A stretch of 26,653 bases of DNA from Bacillota bacterium (GCA_023460055.1 JAEWRJ010000099.1:1-26653), one strand, 5' to 3'; shown: positions 1 through 7,386, counted from the first letter of the stretch. Notes: generated by a model from the letters alone, not told the origin. Numbers and translations are program-made.

Positions 1-902
1 TATTTGAGGCGCTGCACGCGCCCGGCGGTGTGCTCACCTATGGGATCCCCGAATTCCGCCTGCCCAAGGCGGTCGTGCGCCGTGAGGTGGAGGAGCTGGA
101 AACGCTGGGGGTTACAATCAACTGCAATATCGTGATTGGGCGCACCATCACTGTGGATGAGCTGTTTGAGGAAGGCTTTGAGGCCGTTTATATAGGCTCC
201 GGCGCAGGGCTTCCGCGCTTTATGGGCATCCCCGGAGAAGGGCTCAACGGCGTTCTCTCCGCTAACGAATACCTCACCCGTGTCAACCTGATGGGAGCCT
301 GGCGGGATGATGCCGCTACCCCCGTGCTGCGGGGCAAAAGCGTGGCGGTGGTAGGCGGCGGCAACGTGGCCATGGATGCGGCCCGGTCGGCCCTTCGCCT
401 GGGCGCAGAAGGGGTCAGCGTTGTGTACCGCCGAGGCATGGAAGAGCTGCCCGCGCGGCTTGAAGAGGTGCATCACGCCCAGGAAGAAGGCATTAGCTTC
501 AAAACCCTGTGCGCGCCCATTGAGGTGTTAGGAGAAAACGGCTGGGTACGCGGCCTCAGATGCCTGAAAATGGAGCTTGGCGAGCCGGATGCCTCCGGCC
601 GCCGCAGCCCTGTTGAAATACAGGGCAGCGAGTTTGATATCAAGGTCGATACCGTGATCATTGCCATCGGCACCGATCCCAACCCGCTGCTGCCCCGCAA
701 TACCAAGGGCCTGGAGACGGACAGCCGGGGGCGCATCGTGGCGGATGCCAATGGCCTCACCCGCCGCGGCCGTGTCTGGGCAGGCGGCGATGCCGTCACA
801 GGTGCTGCGACCGTCATCCTGGCGATGGGAGCCGGCAAGGCGGCGGCCAGAGACATTGACAAGGTTCTGGCCGCGGAGCAGGGCAGTATTACATCAGTAT
901 AA
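1..902 (+). CDS. gltA: NADPH-dependent glutamate synthase small subunit / NfnB-type oxidoreductase, 5' truncated
   Basis: The gene is cut by the left window edge; the frame is open from base 3 (FEALHAPGGVLTYGIPEF) to TAA at 900-902, giving about 300 codons of a family usually near 460. The visible part covers the FAD/NADPH-binding core: a dinucleotide-binding glycine motif in VAVVGGGNVAMDAARSALRL, the stretch VVYRRGMEELPAR that follows the NADP site in this family, and the C-terminal FAD motif GGDAVTGAATVILAMGAGKAAA. The family transfers electrons from NADPH, either for glutamate synthesis from glutamine and 2-oxoglutarate or, as NfnB/SudA, in flavin-based bifurcation together with a ferredoxin-NADP reductase-like partner. 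The upstream neighbour that would tell these apart is outside the window, so the symbol is provisional. It is convergent with the GH43 gene. Its last codons lie inside a sequence shared with another terminator at 3741-3762. Confidence 0.85.
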   Translation, partial: FEALHAPGGVLTYGIPEFRLPKAVVRREVEELETLGVTINCNIVIGRTITVDELFEEGFEAVYIGSGAGLPRFMGIPGEGLNGVLSANEYLTRVNLMGAWRDDAATPVLRGKSVAVVGGGNVAMDAARSALRLGAEGVSVVYRRGMEELPARLEEVHHAQEEGISFKTLCAPIEVLGENGWVRGLRCLKMELGEPDASGRRSPVEIQGSEFDIKVDTVIIAIGTDPNPLLPRNTKGLETDSRGRIVADANGLTRRGRVWAGGDAVTGAATVILAMGAGKAAARDIDKVLAAEQGSITSV

Positions 903-910
903 AAAGCTCC
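889..910 (+). repeat. Terminator-associated repeat, copy 1
   Basis: TTACATCAGTATAAA followed by AAGCTCC matches 3741-3762 at 21 of 22 positions. In both places it runs directly into a GC hairpin containing ATGCCGCGGC and then a T tract. Here the repeat supplies the final codons and stop of gltA. Confidence 0.6.
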
Positions 911-933
911 ATGCCGCGGCATGGAGCTTTTTT
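901..933. terminator. Bidirectional intrinsic terminator between gltA and GH43
   Basis: A perfect inverted repeat: AAAAAGCTCCATGC, a CGCG centre, then its complement ending in a run of T. It starts within the gltA stop codon. Because A and T tracts flank both sides, it can terminate gltA rightwards and the minus-strand GH43 transcript leftwards, which suits the convergent genes. Confidence 0.85.
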
Positions 934-951
934 GGGTTGCGATGAAAATGT

Positions 952-2364
952 TCAGCGTGCCGTGACAATGACCTCGCTGAGGCCCAGGCCGCCCTTCAGC
1001 TCAATGCGCAGGCTGCCAATGGGCAGGGGATCATAATGCAAGATCAGCGCCTCGCCGGGCAGCCGCTCCTGCTCAAAGGCATAAACAGCCGCCTTTTCGC
1101 CATTCACAATGACGGTCAGTTCGCCTGCCGTGCCGAAGGCGGGATAGATCATCATCAAGTCACTATGGACGGGTGAAGGGAAGGCCAGCTCCGCCCAGCC
1201 TTCCTTCCCCGGCAAAAAGGCGAAGGCTGCGTTTTGAATGCCGTAATCGCCGTCTGCCAGCAGGCTGCCGTCGCCCCCGGATACGCTGATGTCGGCTGAC
1301 AAGGCCGCGTTGACCAGACCCAGATCTTTCAGCGGGCGCAGCTGAGGGGTCAGCGTGGGGCCGTTGATGTAGGCCGTGCCGTCTTTTCGGAAGCCCGCGC
1401 GGTCGATGTTCAGCTGGCGGTTGCCCGAAGGCGCCTGGGGATACTTGTGGCTGTGGTAGCTGGTGAACAGCTCTCCGCCCGCCGTGAAAAAGCTGTTGTG
1501 GCCGGGGCCGGATACCAGTGCCTTATCATCTTGGAACACGGGAGCCAGGAGGGGATTATCCGCCTGCTTGGTGAAGGGGCCCAGCGGCGAATCGCTGAGG
1601 GCGACGCCGACAGAGTAATTGGGGTCGGCAAAGTAGTGGGCGCTGTAGTAAAGGTAATAGCGGCCATCGTGCTTGACGACCACGGGCCCTTCATTCCACA
1701 GCCAGCCGCCGCTGTCAAGCTCCCAGGGCTGATCGGGGCGGGTCAGTTCGACCGGTTCACCTTCAAAGCTGAGCAGATCGCGGCTTAGCTGTACCCCATA
1801 GACATGGCTTTCGTGATTGCCGCCCACCACATTGTCCGAGCAGTCGCGCACATAGTACAGATAGGGGATGCCGTCATCCACCAGCAGGCTGGCGTCGATG
1901 ACCGAGTAGCCCGGCTCGAACAAAGGCCTGCCAAGAGGGTCCTCATAAGGCCCCTGCGGTTCATCTGCGAAGGCAATGCCGATGCGCAGACCTTTCGTTT
2001 CCTTATCCCGCACGGAAAAAAGCATCACGAAGCGGCCTTGATAGGGGTAGACTTCCGGAGCCCAGTAATCGCCGGCACCCCATTCCACCTTTCGCAGAGC
2101 CTTTTGTTTATTGCCCCAAGCACGAAGATCGTCTGATTCCCATACATTATATCCGACGGTGCCGCCAGTAGCGAAGGCATAGTATTTGCCTTGGGCGGGC
2201 AGGATGTGCGGGTCTCCGATATCAAAAAGATTGGAAGGGTTGGTATAAAAGCGCGGGGCGATATCCTCCCACGGCTGAATAGTCATCGGGCCTTCCGCTG
2301 ATGACCGGGCAGGCAGAGCGCTCAGCAAACTCAGGATGAGCGCTGCGCAGGTGATCCATTTCAT
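952..2364 (-). CDS. Secreted glycoside hydrolase family 43 protein with C-terminal F5/8-like domain
   Basis: 470 residues from ATG at 2364. The open frame extends upstream, but the extension is out-of-frame acyltransferase sequence; a strong AAGGAGG about 8 bases before this ATG and a signal peptide (MKWITCAALILSLLSALPA) decide the start. The five-bladed propeller pattern of GH43 is visible with its catalytic triad: base D51 in FDIGDPHI, modulator D157 in VIDASLL and acid E225 in LWNEGPV. The family removes or cleaves alpha-L-arabinose or beta-D-xylose units in arabinan, arabinoxylan or related glycans; the exact substrate cannot be read from sequence. Residues from about 345 to 470 (LLADGDYGIQNA, WAELAFPSP, VNGEKAAVY, LRIELKGGLGLSEVIV) resemble an F5/8 type C or CBM32-like jelly roll, probably for glycan binding. 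The start ATG overlaps the acyltransferase stop (ATGA), indicating translational coupling. Confidence 0.88.
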   Translation of the reverse strand: MKWITCAALILSLLSALPARSSAEGPMTIQPWEDIAPRFYTNPSNLFDIGDPHILPAQGKYYAFATGGTVGYNVWESDDLRAWGNKQKALRKVEWGAGDYWAPEVYPYQGRFVMLFSVRDKETKGLRIGIAFADEPQGPYEDPLGRPLFEPGYSVIDASLLVDDGIPYLYYVRDCSDNVVGGNHESHVYGVQLSRDLLSFEGEPVELTRPDQPWELDSGGWLWNEGPVVVKHDGRYYLYYSAHYFADPNYSVGVALSDSPLGPFTKQADNPLLAPVFQDDKALVSGPGHNSFFTAGGELFTSYHSHKYPQAPSGNRQLNIDRAGFRKDGTAYINGPTLTPQLRPLKDLGLVNAALSADISVSGGDGSLLADGDYGIQNAAFAFLPGKEGWAELAFPSPVHSDLMMIYPAFGTAGELTVIVNGEKAAVYAFEQERLPGEALILHYDPLPIGSLRIELKGGLGLSEVIVTAR

Positions 2365-3482
2365 ATGGGTTCCTCCTTTTTTAAAGGTCTTGGCGGCTTT
2401 GATGCCAGAGAGGCGACGATGGTGATGGCACACAGCAGGGCAAGTGTCCACCAGAAGGCTCCTGCCGCCGTCTGAATGGGCTGGCCAAACAGCCAAGGGC
2501 TGCGCACTTTTAAGAGAGGCAGGATGCCCTTGCCGGCCATGGTAAAAATGACTAGGTTGGACGCGAGCAGGTGCAGCATGGAGCTGCGGCCCAGGCTGCG
2601 GAGGGGGGACAGGATAAGCGCAAGGTTTGCGCGAGCGCGAAGGCTCCCCGGCATGGGGAACCGTGCACTCTCCAGCGCCATGCTCAGCAGGTATAAAAGC
2701 GCTAGCGGGAGACAGGGAAGCAGCAGCCACCCGATATCCGGCGGGAAGCGCTCAGGCAAGCGCCCCAGTGACACTGCGCGCCAGATCCCCAGACCGCTGC
2801 AAACCGCCGCCATCAAAAGCAGGGACCATAATGGTTTCTTTTGCTCGCGGGCGCGTGTCAGCGCAACGCCCATGCAGAAGAAGACCAAATACTGAGCCAC
2901 CGGGAAACAGGCAAAACTTCTGCCGCCGATTAACAATTGCAAGCGAGGATCGGCGGACGCGCTGTAGGGAATCAGCGCAGTCAGCAGGCTCAGCGTACCC
3001 AGAACCGCCGGAAACAGAGGCCCTTTCAGCTTTTTCATCGGATAGAAGAACACAAGAGCAGCCAGTAAAAACAGTGAGAAGGCAATGATAAACTCGGACC
3101 AGCCGGGTATGTCCGACAGCATCAGAATGCGCATGGCCGTGCCAGCGCCAAAGGGCTTGTTCTCCCGCAGCACCCTGAAGCCCAGGCCGGAGATGAAGAA
3201 CACTGCGTACAGCCGCAAGGCGTTTTTCAGCATCCGCGGGGCTGCCTGCCTGATGGGCTTAGCGTAATAGCTCCGTTGCACATTTTGCCCGAACGCGAAC
3301 AGGAAGCCCGGGAACACCAGCAGGTTGGCTGCCTGCATCCAGAACTCATTCACCGGGGAGATGAGGGAATCGCCGAAAAACTGCAGCACATGGCAGTAGA
3401 CCATTAGAAAGGTCAGGATCCCTTTGAAGGTATCCAGGGTGTGGTCGCGTCTGGTTTGCAAACTGATGATGTCCTTTCTCAT
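2361..3482 (-). CDS. Integral-membrane acyltransferase (acyltransferase-3-like)
   Basis: 373 residues from ATG at 3482 (MRKDIISLQTRRDHTLD). The frame stays open further upstream, but that part lies in the terminal-inverted-repeat element and looks non-coding; the ribosome site before the chosen ATG is poor (GGAA only), so the start is less certain than for neighbours. About ten hydrophobic segments are visible. The N-terminal LDTFKGILTFLMVYCHV matches the pattern of acyltransferase-3/OafA-like and related families, with the conserved His in the first membrane helix, and SLGRSSMLHLLASNLVIF resembles their C-terminal helix. These proteins move acyl (usually acetyl) groups across or onto the outer face of the membrane to glycans. 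Its TGA stop shares bases with the start of GH43, so the two are co-translated; acylation of a glycan linked to the GH43 substrate or the cell surface is inference only. Confidence 0.7.
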   Translation of the reverse strand: MRKDIISLQTRRDHTLDTFKGILTFLMVYCHVLQFFGDSLISPVNEFWMQAANLLVFPGFLFAFGQNVQRSYYAKPIRQAAPRMLKNALRLYAVFFISGLGFRVLRENKPFGAGTAMRILMLSDIPGWSEFIIAFSLFLLAALVFFYPMKKLKGPLFPAVLGTLSLLTALIPYSASADPRLQLLIGGRSFACFPVAQYLVFFCMGVALTRAREQKKPLWSLLLMAAVCSGLGIWRAVSLGRLPERFPPDIGWLLLPCLPLALLYLLSMALESARFPMPGSLRARANLALILSPLRSLGRSSMLHLLASNLVIFTMAGKGILPLLKVRSPWLFGQPIQTAAGAFWWTLALLCAITIVASLASKPPRPLKKEEPI

Positions 3483-3752
3483 ACTGATTCCAAACGTAAA
3501 TGCATCGTTGCATCGGTTCTTTTGCCCCTGTGCTATGTCCTGCTCGGGACGGAGATGAGCGCCGCCAGCGGCGGGGTGAGCGAATCGGAAGTCCAATGAG
3601 CAAAGAAGAAAGCAAATGCTGCAAAGCATGCGGCTTTCGCCTATTGCGAATTGTGGCAATCGCGTAGCTCTGCTACGATTCCCTTCGTCTGCTCCGCACA
3701 CAGAGACAAAATAACTCTCTGCTTTGGATGCATTAACGTTTTACATCAGTAT
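3483..3752. mobile_element. MITE-like element with about 50-bp terminal inverted repeats
   Basis: The ends at 3483-3508 and 3752-3727 (read inwards) match at 22 of 26 positions: ATACTGAT, three differences, AAACGT, one difference, AATGCATC. A second matching block follows at 3516-3532 versus 3715-3699 (14 of 17; GTTnTTTTGnCnCTGTG), 33 and 37 bases from the ends. TA dinucleotides sit symmetrically at 3484-3485 and 3750-3751, as expected for IS630/mariner-type target duplications, though the true ends are not certain. The interior has no convincing gene and is dense in short hairpins (3560-3574, 3616-3629, 3632-3641, 3643-3660, 3663-3677). The element fills the whole gap between the second permease's hairpin and the acyltransferase start codon. 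Confidence 0.6.
3643..3694 (+). repeat. REP-like hairpin repeat, copy A
   Basis: Order of blocks: ATTGCGAA, TGGCAA, a compact hairpin (CGTAGC TCT GCTACG), a T-rich step, then CTGCT. The same order occurs on the opposite strand at 15921-15976 with a different hairpin stem. The preserved flanks with a changed stem suggest a structural repeat family. This copy lies inside the terminal-inverted-repeat element. Confidence 0.45.
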
Positions 3753-3762
3753 AAACAGCTCC
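3741..3762 (+). repeat. Terminator-associated repeat, copy 2
   Basis: Matches 889-910 at 21 of 22 positions. Its left half overlaps the right terminal inverted repeat of the 270-bp element, and its right half leads into the hairpin at 3761-3792. No plus-strand gene ends here, so the repeat does not follow a coding region as copy 1 does. Confidence 0.55.
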
Positions 3763-3792
3763 GCCGCGGTGGGATGCCGCGGCGGATATTTT
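3761..3792. terminator. Hairpin terminator downstream of the ABC permease operon
   Basis: CCGCCGCGG, a short loop, CCGCGGCGG, then ATATTTTTT on the plus strand. On the minus strand, where the permease gene ends 10 bases earlier, the stem is followed by a weaker T-run (GCTGTTTAT). It can stop minus-strand readthrough, but its better U-tract faces the plus strand, where no gene precedes it. Confidence 0.6.
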
Positions 3793-3802
3793 TTCAAGCG
3801 CG

Positions 3803-4681
3803 TCAGCCCTTGATGCCGGCCTGGATGGAAATGCCTTGCAGGAAGTAGTTCTGCGCGACCATGTACAGCATGAAAGGCGGCACCATGCTGACCAGCACGG
3901 AGGCGATCAGATGCGCCCACTTCTGCTCATACTGGCCCATCAGCAGGCGCAAGCCCGCGGTCAGCGTCTGCTGGCGCACGTCAGTCATGACGATGGTAGG
4001 CCAGAGGAAGTCATTCCAGGAGCCGTTGAAGCTGAACAGGGCGACCACGATCAGTACGGGCTTGATGGAGGGCAGCATGACATGGCGGTACACCTGCAGG
4101 CTGCTGGCTCCGTCGATGTAGGCCGCTTCATCCAGGGCTTTGGGAATGCCCTTCATAAAGTTGCGCAGCAGGAAGATATTGAACACGCCCGCCAGCCCGG
4201 GCCAGATCAGGGCATTGAGGTTGTTCACCCAGTTGAGGGCTGTCGCGATCTTGAACATGGGCAGCAGGCCTACGACATTGGGGAACATGCTCATGTACAT
4301 CAGCCCCCAGAAGATGGCGTTGCCACCCGGGAAATCCAGCCGCTCATAAGCAAAGGCCGACAGGGATACCACGATGAGCGCCAGCAGCGTGTGGGAGATG
4401 GAGACGATGAAGCTGTTCTTCATCATCGGCAGAAGGTCCGCCGTGGTGTTGGCGCCGGCGCCGCCTATGAACAGCTCGACGTAGTTGACGGTGGTAAAGT
4501 TCTTGGGCCACAGGCGCGCGGCGTAATCAATGGGACCCTTCAGGTTGGAAAAGGATGTAATGAAATCCGAGTCCGTCTTGAAGGAGTTGAGCAGCAGCCA
4601 GATGATCGGGATGACCCAGAAGAAGCCCAGCGCCGCCAGGAAAACAAAGGATAGCCTTTTTCTTGATTTACTTGTTTCCAT
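3803..4681 (-). CDS. Carbohydrate ABC transporter permease, MalG type (CUT1)
   Basis: 292 residues, the usual length of a MalG-like subunit. A GGAGG lies about 9 bases before ATG 4681. The N-terminal basic stretch SKSRKRL precedes the first membrane helix (FVFLAALGFFWVIPIIWLLL), and about six helices follow. The EAA loop that docks on the ATPase is clear: EAAYIDGASSLQVYRHVMLP. It should form the membrane channel with the larger permease encoded 19 bases upstream and receive sugar from the binding protein encoded before that. No ATPase gene is present in the operon, so a shared MsmX-type ATPase encoded elsewhere is expected; this is known for CUT1 systems in Gram-positive bacteria. The transported sugar is unknown, probably an oligosaccharide handled by the neighbouring GH2 enzyme. 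Confidence 0.92.
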   Translation of the reverse strand: METSKSRKRLSFVFLAALGFFWVIPIIWLLLNSFKTDSDFITSFSNLKGPIDYAARLWPKNFTTVNYVELFIGGAGANTTADLLPMMKNSFIVSISHTLLALIVVSLSAFAYERLDFPGGNAIFWGLMYMSMFPNVVGLLPMFKIATALNWVNNLNALIWPGLAGVFNIFLLRNFMKGIPKALDEAAYIDGASSLQVYRHVMLPSIKPVLIVVALFSFNGSWNDFLWPTIVMTDVRQQTLTAGLRLLMGQYEQKWAHLIASVLVSMVPPFMLYMVAQNYFLQGISIQAGIKG

Positions 4682-4700
4682 CTGCTATTCCTCCTTTCAC

Positions 4701-6047
4701 TCAGTCCGACGCGTTCGCCCGCATGAGGCGAATCTGGATAAAGCTGACGACCATGATGCACACGCCCAGCACCAGCGCCATCGCGGCGGAAATGCCGGCC
4801 ACCTGTTTTTTGACCGCGTTCTCATACACATACATCAGCAGGACCGCGTTGCCCTCATTGTTGGCAAATCCTGTCAGCATCAGGGGCTGGCCGTAGATAT
4901 TGAACTGGGCGACGACGGCGAGCACCAAAGTATACATCAAAGGATAGCGCATGTTGGGCAGTGTGATGCTCATGAACTTCTGCCGCTCGTTGGCGCCGTC
5001 TACGGCGGCCGCCTCATACAGCTCGTGGGGGATAGAGGCCAGGGCGCTCTGGTAGATGACCATGGTGCCGCCGTTGACCCACCATACGGTGACGACCACC
5101 AGCATCACCCAGGAGTAGGGCGGGATAAACCAGTCCGGCGTCGTCATAAAAAAGTGGTTCATCACGCCGTAGGATTTAAAGAACATGTAGCGCCAGGCCA
5201 GCGTGACGGTTGTGATCGACATCAGCGAGGGGATGTAGTAAAGAGCCTGGAACAGCTTGCCGCCGCGCGGCTTTGACTGCAGCGCGTAGGCCAGGCTCAG
5301 CGGCACGATAATGGTAAAGGGCACGGCGTACAATACGAACTTTACCGTGTTCCACAAACCGTTCCGCAGCTGCAGATAATAGGTGTTATTGGTTTCGGTA
5401 AACAGGATGCGGAAGTTTTCCAACCCCACCCACACAGGGTCGTTGAACAGATTCCACTTGGTAAAGGCAGCGTAGATGCCGTAAATGGAAGGCGTAATAA
5501 AGAAGATAATAAAGAACAGCAGGTGCGGCCCGATATAGGCATAGGGCAGCAGCTCGCGGCGCATGGTGTAGCGCTCCTGCCTGGTCTTCAGACTGGGCAG
5601 CGACAGCAGGCAGGCCAGCGTGCCGGCAAGCAGTGTCGCGTAGGAGAGCGGGGAGAAGCCCAGGGTGATGGATTTGATATCCCGTTTCTTAAACTTGGCC
5701 CCTGCTTCCTTAAGCAGCTCGCTCAATATGTTGTACAGCGAGCTGTTCATCTCCTCGCGCGAATAAAAAATGAAAAACGCGCCCAGCGCCAGCGTTGACA
5801 GCATGGAAAAAAGCGCCGCGGGGGCATTGCGTCGCTTGAGCAGGCTGATCAGCGCGAAGGCCATCAGCGCCAGAGACAGCGGAAGCAGCAGGACAGCGGC
5901 GCTGGACAGGGAGAACAGGACGTCTCCGAAGCTGAAGGTTTGTTCAGCCTTGAACTCGTCTACCCCCATACCCGCGTTGACACTGCTGAAAAAGAATAGG
6001 ATAAAGAAGAGAAGGATCATCACGGCGGCCGCTGCTCTTCGCTTCAT
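4701..6047 (-). CDS. Carbohydrate ABC transporter permease, MalF type, with extra N-terminal membrane domain
   Basis: 448 residues, about 150 more than the common CUT1 permease length of near 300. Residues from about 169 onward are a standard MalF/UgpA-like subunit (ELLPYAYIGPHLLFFIIFF, then FTKWNLFNDPVWVGLENF) with an EAA loop ELYEAAAVDGANERQKFMSI. Before it lie about four additional hydrophobic segments (near 7-22, 45-68, 78-95 and 135-150), with two polar loops (about 23-44 and 96-134) that by topology could face outside. E. coli MalF also carries extra helices and a periplasmic loop that contacts the binding protein, but no similarity to that loop is visible. Start ATG 6047 has GAGGTG just upstream. 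The gene lies between the binding protein and the MalG-type permease on the same strand. Confidence 0.9.
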   Translation of the reverse strand: MKRRAAAAVMILLFFILFFFSSVNAGMGVDEFKAEQTFSFGDVLFSLSSAAVLLLPLSLALMAFALISLLKRRNAPAALFSMLSTLALGAFFIFYSREEMNSSLYNILSELLKEAGAKFKKRDIKSITLGFSPLSYATLLAGTLACLLSLPSLKTRQERYTMRRELLPYAYIGPHLLFFIIFFITPSIYGIYAAFTKWNLFNDPVWVGLENFRILFTETNNTYYLQLRNGLWNTVKFVLYAVPFTIIVPLSLAYALQSKPRGGKLFQALYYIPSLMSITTVTLAWRYMFFKSYGVMNHFFMTTPDWFIPPYSWVMLVVVTVWWVNGGTMVIYQSALASIPHELYEAAAVDGANERQKFMSITLPNMRYPLMYTLVLAVVAQFNIYGQPLMLTGFANNEGNAVLLMYVYENAVKKQVAGISAAMALVLGVCIMVVSFIQIRLMRANASD

Positions 6048-6069
6048 CCTGACACCTCGCTTTCTTTGA

Positions 6070-6084
6070 CGGGAAGTCTTCCCG
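6070..6084. promoter_or_regulatory. Short palindrome before the MalF-type gene
   Basis: CGGGAAG T CTTCCCG is a perfect inverted repeat with a one-base centre, 23 bases upstream of the permease start. It could be a protein-binding site or part of an RNA-processing or attenuation region. No function can be assigned from sequence. Confidence 0.3.
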
Positions 6085-6115
6085 GCAAAATAGTCTGTAA
6101 TTCGGTCATGGAAAG

Positions 6116-6146
6116 GCGGCCGGACGGAAGAACTCCATCCGGCCGC
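6116..6146 (-). terminator. Intercistronic hairpin after the binding-protein gene
   Basis: A 12-bp stem (6116-6127 with 6135-6146, one G-T pair on the minus strand) and 7-base loop lie 14 bases after the binding-protein stop. It lacks a clear U-tract, so partial termination or 3'-end protection of the upstream mRNA is more likely than full termination. Such hairpins often keep the binding protein more abundant than its permeases. Confidence 0.55.
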
Positions 6147-6159
6147 GGGAACTTAAGTA

Positions 6160-7386
6160 TTATTGAGCGGCGATCGCGTCAACGACTTCTCTTTGCATGG
6201 CGTCCAGGGCATCCTGAATGCCGATGGTGCCAAAGACAGGCTCCCAGCCCTGGCGGCTGAGGGCGGTGTCAAACAGGCCCCAGTACAGGTAGGAATAGAT
6301 AGCCAGCTCGTTGCCGCGCGCGGGATCGGCCAGGAAGGCCTGCGCCAGGTTGGCGAACTCGGGCTCATTGTTGATGGAAACGTGCGCGGGCACCTGGCCG
6401 CCGTCACGAGCCCAAACCAGGGAGTTCTCGCCCATGTAGTTGATGAACTTCGCGACCGCGATGTCTTCTTCTTCGGTGCGGTTGTCATCAGCAAACTGAA
6501 CGAAGTTGTGGGAAGAAGTCCAGCTCTTGGTCTGCTCGGGGCTGAAGGTGATGGAGGGGTACATGCCGTAATTGATACCGGCATCCACAAGACCGGCCTT
6601 CATCCAGATGCCTTCGGACCAAACCAGCATGGTGCCGGAATGGAACTGCTGCAGCGGATCTTCGCCCTGCTTGTTGGTGTAGCCGTCATCGTGCAGAGCC
6701 TTCAGGGTCTCATACACCTTGACAAAATCGGCGTTGTTGAAGCTGGGGGCGGTGCCGTCTTCGCTCAGTACGCCGTTGAGCTGCGCGTAGTAGCCCAGCA
6801 GCTGCGCACGGGCCCAGCCCAGGTTGGTCACTTGGCCTTCGAAACCGGCGGCGCGGGCCTTGTCGCCCATCTCGCGGATCTCGTCAAAGGTGATATAGCC
6901 GTCTTCAACGAAGCTGTTCAGGTCATACTGGTCAAACAGGTCTTTGTTGATGTAGGTGACATAGGCGTGAACATCCAGCGGCACGCCGTAGTGCTCGCCT
7001 TCGATGTCGGTGCGGTCCCAGGCGCTGGGGATGTAGTTTTCCTTGACGATGCCGTTTTCAAGCAGGGTGTCCAGGGGCCAGATCATCTCCTGCTTTACGA
7101 ACATCGGGATACGCTCGATGTGCACGATGGCGACATCCGGCACGCCCTGGGCGGTCTGCACGGCCAGGGGCAGCTTCTGGTACAGGTCGTCAGCGGTCAT
7201 GGGGGTGTGGTTGACCTTCACGTCACTCTGAGAGGCGTTGAAAGCATCCACCATACCCTGCATGGTCGCGCCGTCGGCGCCGGTAAATACGGACCAGTAC
7301 TCGATCTCGACGGGGGCTGCCATTGCGGGTACGGCCAGAGCCAGTACCATCATCAGGCCCAGAACCAGAGAAAGGGTCTTTTTCAT
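6160..7386 (-). CDS. Extracellular sugar-binding protein of a CUT1 ABC transporter
   Basis: 408 residues from ATG 7386, preceded by AAAGGAGG; the longer open frame upstream has neither ribosome site nor signal peptide. The signal sequence MKKTLSLVLGLMMVLALAVPAMAA is followed by IEYWSVFTGADGATMQGMV, the opening strand and helix of family-1 solute-binding proteins. Later segments fit the two-lobed fold: PDVAIVHIERIPMF, HYGVPLDVHAYVTYINKDLFD, GTMLVWSEGIW. No cysteine follows the signal peptide, so there is no lipobox, unlike most binding proteins of single-membrane bacteria; how it stays at the cell surface is unclear. It should capture an oligosaccharide and deliver it to the two permeases encoded downstream. 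The ligand cannot be told from sequence; the GH2 gene upstream suggests a beta-linked glycan. Confidence 0.9.
   Translation of the reverse strand: MKKTLSLVLGLMMVLALAVPAMAAPVEIEYWSVFTGADGATMQGMVDAFNASQSDVKVNHTPMTADDLYQKLPLAVQTAQGVPDVAIVHIERIPMFVKQEMIWPLDTLLENGIVKENYIPSAWDRTDIEGEHYGVPLDVHAYVTYINKDLFDQYDLNSFVEDGYITFDEIREMGDKARAAGFEGQVTNLGWARAQLLGYYAQLNGVLSEDGTAPSFNNADFVKVYETLKALHDDGYTNKQGEDPLQQFHSGTMLVWSEGIWMKAGLVDAGINYGMYPSITFSPEQTKSWTSSHNFVQFADDNRTEEEDIAVAKFINYMGENSLVWARDGGQVPAHVSINNEPEFANLAQAFLADPARGNELAIYSYLYWGLFDTALSRQGWEPVFGTIGIQDALDAMQREVVDAIAAQ

Noticed and set aside
2365..2730. Upstream extension of the GH43 open frame (122 codons)
   Set aside because: It lies out of frame within the acyltransferase gene, is proline/histidine-rich without family features, and the real start has a strong ribosome site and a signal peptide.
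3483..3701. N-terminal extension of the acyltransferase frame through the inverted-repeat element
   Set aside because: The translated segment has no membrane-protein character and consists of repeat and hairpin sequence; the acyltransferase fold begins just after ATG 3482.
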